This document shows positions 1-8,751 of a stretch of 34,069 nucleotides of DNA, one piece after another. The position numbers and the translations under genes were made by a program. The stretch is from an uncultured Prochlorococcus sp. GTDB lineage: Bacteria > Cyanobacteriota > Cyanobacteriia > PCC-6307 > Cyanobiaceae. The notes beneath the pieces are model-generated. The model did not search any database. It was not told the DNA's origin and saw nothing but the letters and a program-made list of their open reading frames with translations. The stretch is from assembly GCA_902629395.1 (NCBI GenBank), contig CACOQT010000011.1:1-34069 (forward strand), written 5' to 3'. How positions within the stretch are numbered: position 1 is the first letter of the stretch; each line of letters starts with the position of its first letter.

Positions 1-389
1 TAGGTGCTGGGGGCAATGTTGGAGCTCAAAGCTCAACGGTTGTGATTCGAGGGTTGAGTACTCAACGTATTCAAAGGCTAGGCTTGTTCAAGGCCATCGC
101 AAAAGAAGCCTTGGCAGGGGCTATGCTGGGAGTTTTGATGGCTTTATTTGTTGTACCTTTTGCTTGGTGGCAAGGACAAGGACCTTTGGTAGCTACCGCT
201 GTAGGAATAAGTTTGATAGCAATCACAACTCTTGCTGCTACTGCAGGAGCATCGCTCCCTCTGTTTTTTGATCGTATGGGTTTAGACCCCGCTTTAATGT
301 CTGCTCCTTTTATTACCACGGCCACAGATGTTGCAGGTGTGCTGATTTACTTGAAAACAGCCTCTTGGCTTTTAGGAAGACTGGCTTGA
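1..389 (+). CDS. mgtE: Magnesium transporter MgtE, C-terminal part (5' end outside window)
   Basis: The frame is open from base 3 to a stop ending at 389, so only the last ~128 residues are here. It begins with a GAGGNVGAQSSTVVIRGL stretch, the hallmark of the pore-forming membrane domain of MgtE-type Mg2+ channels. Hydrophobic segments follow (LAGAMLGVLMALFVVPFAW, VGISLIAITTLAATAGAS, ITTATDVAGVLIYL), including the polar helix with the PFITTATDVAG motif that in characterised MgtE lines the ion pathway. The family is an inner-membrane homodimer whose cytoplasmic N and CBS domains gate Mg2+ entry; those domains would lie upstream of the window. A GTG at 42 is an internal codon, not the start. 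Confidence 0.9.
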   Translation, partial: GAGGNVGAQSSTVVIRGLSTQRIQRLGLFKAIAKEALAGAMLGVLMALFVVPFAWWQGQGPLVATAVGISLIAITTLAATAGASLPLFFDRMGLDPALMSAPFITTATDVAGVLIYLKTASWLLGRLA

Positions 390-485
390 AAATAAGTGTT
401 TTTACTTGAAGTGCGGTAAGCCGTGCACTGGTTAAGTTGATCTTTACAATTCTTAGTAGTAAGCTTCACAAAACTAAACAAAAAC

Positions 486-1487
486 ATGGCACAGGCAGTG
501 GAAGCTCTACAAAGCAAAAACTTAACTTCTGCTGCAAAGTCTGTTTCGGATATCGATCTGGTTCGTTCTTACTTAAGAGATATTGGAAGAGTTCCCCTCC
601 TATCCCACGAACAAGAGATAACTTTAGGAAGGCAAGTTCAAGATCTAATGATTCTTGAAAACATTGAGTCAGATCTAGAGAGTGATCTTGGTGAGAAGCC
701 TGATATTAATCAATTTGCTGAAAGAGCTGGACTTTCGTCAATTCAATTAAAAAAGAAGCTGAAAAGCGGCAGAAGGGCTAAAGAGAGAATGGTTGCTGCA
801 AATCTTAGATTAGTTGTTAGTGTCGCAAAGAAATATACAAAGAGAAATATGGAGTTATTGGATCTCATTCAAGAAGGAACTATTGGTTTGGTAAGGGGTG
901 TTGAAAAGTTTGATCCAACTCGTGGATATAAATTCTCTACTTATGCCTATTGGTGGATTCGACAAGGCATTACCCGAGCAATCGCTGAGAAAAGTAGATC
1001 AATTAGATTACCTATTCATATAACTGAAATGCTTAACAAGCTCAAAAAAGGTCAAAGAGAATTAAGTCAAGAACTTTCAAGAACACCAACAATTAAAGAG
1101 CTTTCTGATTATGTTGAATTGCCTGAAAGTGATGTAAAAGATTTAATGAGTAAAGCGGGTCAGCCTGTTAGCTTGGAAACAAAAATCGGAGATGGGGAAG
1201 ATACTATTTTACTAGATTTATTATCTAATGAAATTGATATGCCCTCTGAGCAAATAGAAAGTGATTGTATGAAAGGTGATTTAGAATCATTACTTGAACA
1301 ATTACCTGAATTGCAAAATCGTGTTCTGAGAATGAGATATGGAATGGATGGCGATGATCCAATGAGTCTTACTGGTATTGGAAGAGTTTTAGGTATAAGC
1401 AGAGATCGAGTTAGAAATTTAGAAAGAGACGGTTTACGTGGATTAAGAAAAACTGGTGATACAGTTCAAGCTTACATGGCTTCTTGA
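486..1487 (+). CDS. Group 2 (alternative) RNA polymerase sigma-70 factor
   Basis: This 333-residue sigma factor directs RNA polymerase to promoters. Region 1.2 is visible near residues 23-50 (DLVRSYLRDIGRVPLLSHEQ). Regions 2.1-2.4 span about 97-180, with LLDLIQEGTIGLVRGVEKFD and the -10 recognition helix YAYWWIRQGITRAI. Region 3 follows, and the C-terminal region 4.2 helix-turn-helix contains LTGIGRVLGISRDRVRNLER. There is no long acidic region 1.1, and the 4.2 helix differs from the principal factor's usual RERIRQIEAKALRKLR type. Both points place it among the non-essential group 2 sigmas of cyanobacteria, which respond to light, nutrient or diel signals. Which of the several group 2 paralogues it is cannot be decided by eye. 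Its 3' end overlaps the convergent hydrolase gene by 16 bases. Confidence 0.93.
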   Translation: MAQAVEALQSKNLTSAAKSVSDIDLVRSYLRDIGRVPLLSHEQEITLGRQVQDLMILENIESDLESDLGEKPDINQFAERAGLSSIQLKKKLKSGRRAKERMVAANLRLVVSVAKKYTKRNMELLDLIQEGTIGLVRGVEKFDPTRGYKFSTYAYWWIRQGITRAIAEKSRSIRLPIHITEMLNKLKKGQRELSQELSRTPTIKELSDYVELPESDVKDLMSKAGQPVSLETKIGDGEDTILLDLLSNEIDMPSEQIESDCMKGDLESLLEQLPELQNRVLRMRYGMDGDDPMSLTGIGRVLGISRDRVRNLERDGLRGLRKTGDTVQAYMAS

Positions 1488-2371
1488 ATGATCTTTTTAA
1501 TAATAGGATTAACTTTTTCAGGCATCTCATCATGAGGACAATGTCCAGCCTCTGGGATTATATTCAGAGATCTTACACATTCAAAAGTTTCATACCATTT
1601 TTGGGCTTCTTTTACAGGTTCCCAAGGATCTTTTTCTCCCCAGATTAAATGCACGGGAATATCTAATTGTTTTAGTAAATCTGGAGCAAGATAGTCATCA
1701 AATAAGTTAATAAAACCTCTAAACGCCTCAGGTGCACCTTCTCCTTGAGTGGGTCTGTAGAGCAAGTCAATTAACTCTTCATCAATATTATTTCCACTTG
1801 GATAGGCTACTCTTAAAATTTTTTTAATGAAAATTGGATTTGCTGCATTTTTAAATATAGCCGAACTTAAGATTTTTTGTCTGACTAATGTTTTTATTAT
1901 TGGTCTTATAAAACGCATAAATAGTGGCTGCTCCGCCAGTCGCTTATCATCCATCGTTCGTTGAGCACAATCAATTAAAATAACACCTTTACATAGATGT
2001 TTTAATTTTTTGGCAGCATTTAAAGCAATGACTCCGCCTATGGAATTACCAATTAATAAAACTGGTTTTTGTATTATCTCAGTACAGAATTCAAAAATTT
2101 GCTGGCTCCAATTATCAAAGCAATAAGAGAAATGAGTAGCTTTTTTTTGTTCGTACAGAAGCTGAGCATTTGGTTGACTACTTTCTCCAAATCCAACTAA
2201 ATCAAGTGCATAACAGGTTGTTAATTGCCCAATATCTTTTTGGTTGAATCTCCAATGTCCCTTAGATGCTCCAAAACCATGAATTAATAAAATAGATATT
2301 GTTTCAGTATTGTTTTGCTCTTTTAATTCCCAAGCAATATTTTGACCTTGCCATTTCCAGATGTTTGTCAT
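1472..2371 (-). CDS. Alpha/beta-fold hydrolase
   Basis: A 299-residue soluble alpha/beta hydrolase. The oxyanion-hole HG motif is in ILLIHGFGASKGHWRF near residue 28. The nucleophile elbow GNSIGG (Ser) is near residue 108. An acid is likely in the IWGEKDPWEP segment, and the catalytic His sits in PEAGHCPHDEMPEKV close to the C-terminus. The length and order fit the single-domain family typified by chlorophyll- or lipid-associated cyanobacterial hydrolases and haloalkane dehalogenase-like esterases. The substrate cannot be read from the sequence. The gene is convergent with the sigma factor, and their ends overlap by 16 bases. The ATG at 2371 is used; the ~240 bases upstream are a divergent promoter region shared with the TPR-sulfotransferase gene. 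Confidence 0.88.
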   Translation of the reverse strand: MTNIWKWQGQNIAWELKEQNNTETISILLIHGFGASKGHWRFNQKDIGQLTTCYALDLVGFGESSQPNAQLLYEQKKATHFSYCFDNWSQQIFEFCTEIIQKPVLLIGNSIGGVIALNAAKKLKHLCKGVILIDCAQRTMDDKRLAEQPLFMRFIRPIIKTLVRQKILSSAIFKNAANPIFIKKILRVAYPSGNNIDEELIDLLYRPTQGEGAPEAFRGFINLFDDYLAPDLLKQLDIPVHLIWGEKDPWEPVKEAQKWYETFECVRSLNIIPEAGHCPHDEMPEKVNPIIKKIIQEAM

Positions 2372-2538
2372 TTTTTTATTTTCTTTAATGTTATCTTTAC
2401 AAACTCATGTGATTTTAATCTTTAATATCTAACCCAATCATTCTATGCCTTTAAAATTGACTTGAATTCTTTTTAAGATTTTTGGCAACAAATCTTTATG
2501 CTTCAGTGGAGCTTTAAAGAAGCACATCAAAGTTTTTA

Positions 2539-2567
2539 TTGAGCAGATTGAAGAAATAAATTATAGT
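2539..2567 (+). promoter_or_regulatory. Candidate sigma-70 promoter of the TPR-sulfotransferase gene
   Basis: TTGAGC at 2539-2544 and TATAGT at 2562-2567 are separated by 17 bases, the optimal spacing. They match the -35 and -10 consensus at 4 of 6 and 5 of 6 positions. Transcription would begin near 2574 and give a leader of about 36 bases before the ATG at 2610. The surrounding DNA is AT-rich, so a chance match is possible. Confidence 0.45.
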
Positions 2568-2609
2568 ATGATTTTATTGAACTGTTTCTGCATAATCAAA
2601 AAATGAAAA

Positions 2610-4490
2610 ATGAAAGGCTTTGGTAAAAATCAAAAATCAAAAAAAGTATCTCCTGCTTTAAATTCAATAAGAAATATTGAAAAAGAAATTCAACTGAATA
2701 AAATAGATAAATTATCTAAAGAGAAGATTATTGCAAAAGCACATGATTTACACATAAAAGGAAAACTGTGCGAGTCAAAAAAATACTATCAAAAATTTCT
2801 AGATCTTGGTCTTCATGATCCTAGATTTATTAATAACTATGCGATTTTATGTAAACAGATGGGACGGATAGATGAATCTATAAAATTATTGAAACAATCT
2901 ATTATTACATTTCCTGATTTTGCTACTGCTTATTCTAATTTAGGGAATTTATTTTGTGAATTAGGTAACCTGAAAGAAGCAGAATTTTTCTTAGTTCGTG
3001 CACTAGAACTTAATCCAAATTTTGCAGATGCTAATTCTAATATGGGTAATATTTTAAGAGTATTGGGTAATTTAGATGAAGCAGAAATATATACACGTAG
3101 AGCTATAGAAATTAATCCAAATTTTGCTTATGCTTATTGTAATCTTGGTGGTATATTAAAAGATAAAGGGAATCTAAATGAGGCTATAATAGCATCGAGA
3201 AAAGCTATAGAGCTGAATCCTAGTTTTTCATTAGCTTATTCAAACCTTGGATCAATTTTACTTGATTTGGGAGATATTAAAGAAGCCGAACTTATATTAA
3301 GGAAAGCTATTAATCTCAACCCTAATTGTGTATTTTCAAATTACAATCTAGGGATGGCATTGATCGATATAGGTGAATTTAATGAGGCGGAATCTTTTTT
3401 GGTGAAATCTATTCATTTAAAGTCAGATTTTGCAAGATCATATTTTGTTTTAGCGGAATTAAGAACCATAGATAAAAATATTTCTCTTAGACAGAAATTA
3501 TTTTCCGATGACATTTTGAGAAATAAAAATGAAGAGGAAATAATTAATTTTTATTTTGCCCGCTCAAATGTATTACATCGAGAAAAAAGATATTCAGAAA
3601 GCTCAACTTATCTTAAGAAAGCAAATAGTATTAAGAAAAGTATTCAACCCTCATCTATTGATTCAATTATTCACAAATCTCATGTTTTATTTAATGATTC
3701 TGCTCAATACAAAATTTTAGATAAATCAAAAAATAATGAATATGACCATATTTTTATAGTTGGTATGCCTAGGTCAGGGTCTACACTTCTGGAGTCTATT
3801 ATAAGTATGAATAATGAACTAAATGATTTAGGAGAAATTAATATTTTTGAAGAGTCATATATAGAATGGAAAAAATTGATAAAACCAAATTCAAATCAAA
3901 ATATTGAAGATATTTATATAAATAAAGTAAAGAAGATTTGCAACAATTATCAAACTAAATCAACAAATAAGTGGTTGTCTAATTATCAATATGTTGGAAT
4001 TATAGCAAGGCTCTTACCCAATGCAAAAATCATTCATATTCATAGAAATCCTCTAGATAATATTCTTTCTATTTATAGAGCTCATTTTTCAAAAGGTTAT
4101 TCATTCTCTTCATCTTTAAAAGATGTGTCTAAAGTTTGGATCCATCAAGATCAAATTATGACTGAATATAAAACGATCTATCCATCAAATATATATGATT
4201 TAAATTACGATCATTTAGTGAACAATCCAAATGATAAAATTAAAGAACTAATATCGTGGCTTGGATGGGATTGGCAAGATTTCTATCTACATCCTCACTT
4301 TAATCGCCGTTCAGTTTCTACAGCTAGTCATGTACAAGTGCGTTCACCAATATCTTCTAAATCTGTTGGTGGTTGGACTAACTATCAAGAACTTCTTAAT
4401 CCCGCAATAAGACTTATTTGTAAAAATAAAGAATATAAAGACTTACTCACCTCAAGATATTTTCCTTACATGCAAATTAATTTATCTTAG
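2610..4490 (+). CDS. TPR-repeat protein with C-terminal sulfotransferase domain
   Basis: A 626-residue two-part protein. Residues ~38-275 hold about seven 34-residue tetratricopeptide repeats, with recurring signatures such as AYSNLGNLFCELGNLKEAE and ending in LNP(N/S)F. Residues ~378-600 form a sulfotransferase domain. The 5'-phosphosulfate-binding loop is VGMPRSGSTLLES (387-392 PRSGST), and the 3'-phosphate-binding strand is IIHIHRNPLDNILSIYR with Arg479 and Ser487. A C-terminal RRSVSTASHVQVRSPIS segment is typical of this bacterial group. The family moves a sulfo group from PAPS to a hydroxyl or amine; the TPRs probably hold the acceptor. No signal peptide or membrane segment is seen. Base composition is clearly more AT-rich than the neighbouring core genes, which suggests an accessory, laterally acquired gene. 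The ATG at 2610 was chosen; an ATG at 2603 is out of frame. Confidence 0.9.
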   Translation: MKGFGKNQKSKKVSPALNSIRNIEKEIQLNKIDKLSKEKIIAKAHDLHIKGKLCESKKYYQKFLDLGLHDPRFINNYAILCKQMGRIDESIKLLKQSIITFPDFATAYSNLGNLFCELGNLKEAEFFLVRALELNPNFADANSNMGNILRVLGNLDEAEIYTRRAIEINPNFAYAYCNLGGILKDKGNLNEAIIASRKAIELNPSFSLAYSNLGSILLDLGDIKEAELILRKAINLNPNCVFSNYNLGMALIDIGEFNEAESFLVKSIHLKSDFARSYFVLAELRTIDKNISLRQKLFSDDILRNKNEEEIINFYFARSNVLHREKRYSESSTYLKKANSIKKSIQPSSIDSIIHKSHVLFNDSAQYKILDKSKNNEYDHIFIVGMPRSGSTLLESIISMNNELNDLGEINIFEESYIEWKKLIKPNSNQNIEDIYINKVKKICNNYQTKSTNKWLSNYQYVGIIARLLPNAKIIHIHRNPLDNILSIYRAHFSKGYSFSSSLKDVSKVWIHQDQIMTEYKTIYPSNIYDLNYDHLVNNPNDKIKELISWLGWDWQDFYLHPHFNRRSVSTASHVQVRSPISSKSVGGWTNYQELLNPAIRLICKNKEYKDLLTSRYFPYMQINLS

Positions 4491-4579
4491 GCTTGATTAA
4501 TTTTCATTATTAACAATAATATCGTTGTAATTTCTCGGAGTCGCCTATTCATTTGTTTTTAAAAACTAATGTCGATGAA

Positions 4580-5725
4580 ATGAATAGTCTGCTGATAAGT
4601 GATATACAGCAAAGAATCTTGTCTTGGTTCGATATTTACGGTCGTACCTGGATACCATGGAAATTAAGACAAGATGGTTCCCTGCCTGAGTTAAAAGAAT
4701 CTATATCTCCCTACCGAATATGGATCGCTGAAGTAATGCTTCAGCAAACTCAGTTAAAGGTAGTGATTCCATATTGGAAAAAATGGATGGATAAATTTCC
4801 GCTTCTGATTAATTTAGCTGAAGCCGATGAACAAGATGTTCTTTATCAATGGCAAGGTCTTGGGTATTATTCGAGGGCTAAGCGAATTTATCTTTCATCT
4901 AAGTTGTTGTTAGGACGTGTAGGTAATTCAAATAGCACTAATTGGTTAATTTGGCCAGTTGAAATAGATGATTGGATGGCTCTTCCAGGGATTGGGAGAA
5001 CAACAGCTGGAAGTATTATTTCATCTGCTTTTGATCTTCCTTATCCGATATTGGATGGAAATGTTAAAAGAATTCTGTCGAGGATATTTGCTCTTGATAA
5101 GCCTTGTGTTCACAATGAAAAAAGGTTATGGGATTTAAGTAATAAATTACTTTGTCATGAGAGCCCAAGAAATTTTAATCAAGCTTTAATGGACTTAGGT
5201 GCAACAGTCTGTACCACAAAAAGCCCTAATTGCTCTCTTTGTCCTATACAAATTTATTGTCTTGCTCATAACAAATACGATCCTGTGAAATTCCCTCAAA
5301 AAAAATCAAAAAAAATAATTCCTTATCAAGAAATAGGTATAGGCATTATTTTTAATCAAGATGGAGAATTACTTATTGACCAACGTCTTGAAACTTCCAG
5401 CATGGGAGGTTTGTGGGAATTCCCAGGAGGTAAGAAAGAACCAGGTGAATATATTGAAGATACTATTAAGAGAGAGATTAGTGAAGAGCTAGGTATTGAG
5501 ATTAAAGTAAGAGAAAAACTTTTATCTTTTGATCATTCTTTTACTCATAAAAAATTGAATTTTACAGTTCATTTATGTGAATGGATCTCAGGTGAGCCTC
5601 AAAATCTAGCTTGTCAAAAATTCCTTTGGATAAAACCTAATAAACTTTTTGATTTTCCTTTCCCAGCTGCTAATACAAAGATTATTAATGCATTACATAA
5701 ACATCTGGGTATTAAAAAACAATAA
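4580..5725 (+). CDS. mutY: A/G-specific adenine DNA glycosylase MutY with C-terminal Nudix domain
   Basis: MutY removes adenine mispaired with 8-oxoguanine. Numbering here is from the TTG at 4553 (390 residues). I prefer the ATG at 4580, nine codons later, because it is a standard start and nothing conserved is lost. The HhH-GPD fold shows AEVMLQQTQ with the catalytic Glu60, the helix-hairpin-helix LPGIGRTTAGS, and the catalytic Asp168 in LDGNVKRI. A [4Fe-4S] loop is formed by Cys220, 227, 230 and 236 (C-x6-C-x2-C-x5-C). The C-terminal half is a Nudix domain with a complete box (Gly293 to Ile315, REISEELGI core). Classical MutY proteins such as that of E. coli have a degenerate box used only to sense 8-oxoG. 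This gene may therefore combine MutY and MutT-like functions. Confidence 0.95.
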   Translation: MNSLLISDIQQRILSWFDIYGRTWIPWKLRQDGSLPELKESISPYRIWIAEVMLQQTQLKVVIPYWKKWMDKFPLLINLAEADEQDVLYQWQGLGYYSRAKRIYLSSKLLLGRVGNSNSTNWLIWPVEIDDWMALPGIGRTTAGSIISSAFDLPYPILDGNVKRILSRIFALDKPCVHNEKRLWDLSNKLLCHESPRNFNQALMDLGATVCTTKSPNCSLCPIQIYCLAHNKYDPVKFPQKKSKKIIPYQEIGIGIIFNQDGELLIDQRLETSSMGGLWEFPGGKKEPGEYIEDTIKREISEELGIEIKVREKLLSFDHSFTHKKLNFTVHLCEWISGEPQNLACQKFLWIKPNKLFDFPFPAANTKIINALHKHLGIKKQ

Positions 5726-5783
5726 ATTAAAGTTATTTTTATGCATATTTATCAACAATAACTACATTATTGCTTGATTTAAA

Positions 5784-6800
5784 ATGACAACTGCAAATGT
5801 GATCTCTCTAGGAGAAGCGATAATCGATCGACTTGGTCCCATTGGTGGGGATCCTGCCTGTGATCAACCATTAATAGATTGTTATGGGGGAGCTCCGGCT
5901 AACGTTGCATGTGCACTCAGCCGTTTAGGGGTGCAGGTTTCATTTGTTGGGTCTCTGGGAAATGATTATTTTGGCAAAAACTTTAAACAATTAATGATTA
6001 AAAAAGGAATAAATGTATCTGGTTTACAGCAAGATAATTGCCGTCCAACAAGAATTGTATTGGTTCGTAGAGATGCAGCAGGTGAGCGATCTTTCGGGGG
6101 GTTTGAAGGCGACGAAGGCTTAGGATTTGCTGATCAGGCTTTACTAAAAGAAAAACTTGTAAAAGATTGGCCTTTGGTTGTTGGTCAAGCTAAATGGTTA
6201 ATTATTGGATCAATTCCTCTTGCATCGGAGATTTCCTCAGAGGCTTTTTTCTGGTGTATTGAGAATTCTTGTAAGTCTGGAATAAAGATTGCGTTGGATT
6301 TGAATTGGAGGCCTACTTTTTGGAGAAAAGGAGAATCTAAAGAATTTGAACCTTTACCTGCAGAAAAACAAAAAATATATACTATTTTGAAGCATACTTC
6401 ATTGATAAAACTTGCTAAAGAAGAGGCAGAATTATTTTTTGATTCTACAAATCCTAGTCAAATTTCATCAACTTTGTCTCATCATCCATCGGTAATTGTC
6501 ACAGACGGATCAAAACCAGTTTCATGGATTCTCAACAAACATCATGGTGAATCAAATGCCATTTTACCTGATAATGTAATTGATACTACCGGTGCCGGCG
6601 ATGCTTTTACGGCAGGGCTAATTTATAAACTCTTACCTGTTGATTTAGATAAAATAGACATTAAATTAGCTCAAGAAATCATACAATTTTCTATTGCTTG
6701 CGGTGCATATGTGTGTCAAGGGGTTGGTGCAATAGAATCACAGCCTTACCCTGACGATGTTGAGAAATTATTATCGCGTACTAGAGGTGGGATAATTTGA
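5784..6800 (+). CDS. PfkB-family carbohydrate kinase (probable fructokinase)
   Basis: A 338-residue ribokinase-fold enzyme. The N-terminal PfkB signature appears as YGGAPANVACALSRLG, with VSFVGSLGNDYFG following. The C-terminal ATP/anion-hole signature DTTGAGDAFTAGL carries the catalytic Asp. ALDLNWRPTFW is typical of the fructokinase-like cluster, and the family usually phosphorylates free hexoses with ATP. The exact sugar is inferred, not shown. Its last 55 bases overlap the end of the convergent tsaE gene. It lies just downstream of mutY, with a 58-base gap. Confidence 0.9.
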   Translation: MTTANVISLGEAIIDRLGPIGGDPACDQPLIDCYGGAPANVACALSRLGVQVSFVGSLGNDYFGKNFKQLMIKKGINVSGLQQDNCRPTRIVLVRRDAAGERSFGGFEGDEGLGFADQALLKEKLVKDWPLVVGQAKWLIIGSIPLASEISSEAFFWCIENSCKSGIKIALDLNWRPTFWRKGESKEFEPLPAEKQKIYTILKHTSLIKLAKEEAELFFDSTNPSQISSTLSHHPSVIVTDGSKPVSWILNKHHGESNAILPDNVIDTTGAGDAFTAGLIYKLLPVDLDKIDIKLAQEIIQFSIACGAYVCQGVGAIESQPYPDDVEKLLSRTRGGII

Positions 6801-7270
6801 ACAATTCTTGCGAGCTTACAATCCGAGTATTTTAATTTTAATTGCCAAGCATCGGAGAGTTTTAGTGATAATCTTTCCGGCCATTCGACCACCATTATTG
6901 CACCCATTGATTTAGCTTCCTCTTCTTCCTGAAGAAAAAATTCGTTAGCTGCCAATGTTTCGTTGATTCTATATAGATCAATATGGATTAAAGGAGGCGT
7001 TCCTGATGGATAATGTTGCGACAAAGGAAATGTAGGAGAAGTAATTGGCTCTTGGATTCCTAAACTTTTTGCTATTCCTTTAACTAACGTGGTTTTTCCT
7101 GCTCCAAGAGGCCCCTTTATGAGAAGAATGCTTAGATTGGGAAATTTTTTTGTTAATGTTGAACCAAACGACATAGTTGATTCAGGTTTGTCTAGAGTCC
7201 AGTAAAAATTGTTTTTTTGCTGAGCCAGTGAATTAAAAACCTCGAATTGGTTTTCGGTATCTTTTTTCAC
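6746..7270 (-). CDS. tsaE: tRNA threonylcarbamoyladenosine biosynthesis ATPase TsaE
   Basis: TsaE is the P-loop ATPase that drives the TsaB-TsaD-TsaE complex, which makes t6A at position 37 of tRNAs reading ANN codons. The Walker A motif is GPLGAGKTTLVKGIAKSLG, followed by PITSPTFPL and the conserved HIDLYR segment; VVEWPERL is the other family signature. The frame stays open back to 7369, but the family is normally ~150-175 residues. A GTG at 7270, preceded by GGGAGA, gives 174 residues and avoids overlap with ahcY. The extension to 7369 would overlap the ahcY start and is unlikely. The C-terminus runs 55 bases into the convergent sugar kinase gene. Confidence 0.9.
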   Translation of the reverse strand: MKKDTENQFEVFNSLAQQKNNFYWTLDKPESTMSFGSTLTKKFPNLSILLIKGPLGAGKTTLVKGIAKSLGIQEPITSPTFPLSQHYPSGTPPLIHIDLYRINETLAANEFFLQEEEEAKSMGAIMVVEWPERLSLKLSDAWQLKLKYSDCKLARIVQIIPPLVRDNNFSTSSG

Positions 7271-7294
7271 GTTCTCCCACAGAGAATTTAATTT

Positions 7295-8728
7295 ATGTTC
7301 GCAGCAACCAAGGCAAATCTCAACAGCATCCAGAAAACTACTGATTACGTGGTGAACGATATAAATCAAGCAGAATTTGGGCGAAAAGAACTTTTGATAG
7401 CGGAAACAGAGATGCCTGGCCTAATGGCACTGAGAAAAAAATATGGATCTGACAAACCATTAGCAGGAGCTTGTATTGCGGGTAGTCTGCATATGACTAT
7501 CCAAACAGGGGTCCTAATTGAAACTCTTGTAGAACTTGGTGCAAAAGTGAGATGGGCTTCTTGTAATATTTTTTCTACTCAAGATCATGCTGCTGCAGCA
7601 ATAGCAGACTCAGGAGTTCCGGTATTTGCCAAGAAAGGTGAAACTCTCGATGAGTACTGGGAATATACTCATAAAATTTTTGAATGGAGTGATGGTGAAT
7701 CTGCAAATATGATTCTTGACGATGGAGGGGACGCGACTGGATTGATTATCTTAGGCAGCAGAGCTGAACAAGATATTTCAGTTCTTGATAACCCAACTAA
7801 TGAAGAGGAAATTGCATTATTCGCCTCTATTAAGAAAAAACTTGCTCAAGTTCCAAATTTTTACTCAAAAGCTAAATCTTCTATCAAAGGCGTAACGGAA
7901 GAAACCACAACTGGCGTGGCTCGTCTTTATCAAATGGAAAAAAGCGGAGAACTTGTTTTTCCAGCAATCAACGTAAATGACTCTGTCACTAAAAGTAAGT
8001 TTGACAATCTTTATGGTTGCCGCGAATCCTTGGTTGATGGCATTAAAAGAGCCACAGATGTAATGGTTGCAGGGAAGGTGGCTCTTGTTATGGGGTATGG
8101 AGATGTTGGGAAAGGTTCTGCTCAATCTTTGAGGGGGTTAGGTGCGACTGTAATGATTTCTGAGATAGATCCAATATGTGCTCTTCAAGCTGCAATGGAG
8201 GGTTTTAGAGTTGTGAGATTAGATGAAGTTGTTGAAGACATAGATATTTTTGTTACTGCCACTGGAAACTTTCAAGTTATCCGTCATGAGCACTTAATCA
8301 GGATGAAGAATGAATCAATAGTTTGTAATATCGGCCATTTTGATAATGAAATAGAGGTTTCCTCTCTAAAATCCTTTAAATGGGAAAATATTAAACCTCA
8401 AGTCGATCATATAACTTTACCAAGTGGTAACAAAATAATTCTTTTGGCAGAGGGAAGACTAGTGAACCTTGGCTGTGCTACTGGACATCCAAGTTTTGTT
8501 ATGAGTAATTCTTTTACCAATCAAGTTTTAGCTCAAATTGAATTATTCAAATATGGAGTTAAATATTTGAATAAAGTTTATGTTTTGCCAAAACATTTAG
8601 ATGAAATGGTGGCTATGCTTCATTTAGATAAAATAGGAGCTAGGTTAACCAAGTTAACTGAAGAACAAGCTGAATATATTAATGTTCCAATTGAAGGTCC
8701 CTATAAGAGTGATCAATATCGTTATTAA
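7295..8728 (+). CDS. ahcY: Adenosylhomocysteinase (S-adenosylhomocysteine hydrolase)
   Basis: AhcY splits S-adenosylhomocysteine into adenosine and homocysteine, which clears product inhibition from methyltransferases. The 477-residue length is right. Characteristic pieces are [34 protein letters not shown], the NAD-binding [22 protein letters not shown] and [20 protein letters not shown]. The C-terminal tail KSDQYRY supplies the Lys and Tyr that reach into the partner subunit's NAD site. The ATG start at 7295 lies only 24 bases from the divergent tsaE start at 7270, so each gene's promoter must lie inside the other's 5' end. Confidence 0.97.
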   Translation: MFAATKANLNSIQKTTDYVVNDINQAEFGRKELLIAETEMPGLMALRKKYGSDKPLAGACIAGSLHMTIQTGVLIETLVELGAKVRWASCNIFSTQDHAAAAIADSGVPVFAKKGETLDEYWEYTHKIFEWSDGESANMILDDGGDATGLIILGSRAEQDISVLDNPTNEEEIALFASIKKKLAQVPNFYSKAKSSIKGVTEETTTGVARLYQMEKSGELVFPAINVNDSVTKSKFDNLYGCRESLVDGIKRATDVMVAGKVALVMGYGDVGKGSAQSLRGLGATVMISEIDPICALQAAMEGFRVVRLDEVVEDIDIFVTATGNFQVIRHEHLIRMKNESIVCNIGHFDNEIEVSSLKSFKWENIKPQVDHITLPSGNKIILLAEGRLVNLGCATGHPSFVMSNSFTNQVLAQIELFKYGVKYLNKVYVLPKHLDEMVAMLHLDKIGARLTKLTEEQAEYINVPIEGPYKSDQYRY

Positions 8729-8751
8729 ATTATTTAAAAAATATAAATTTG

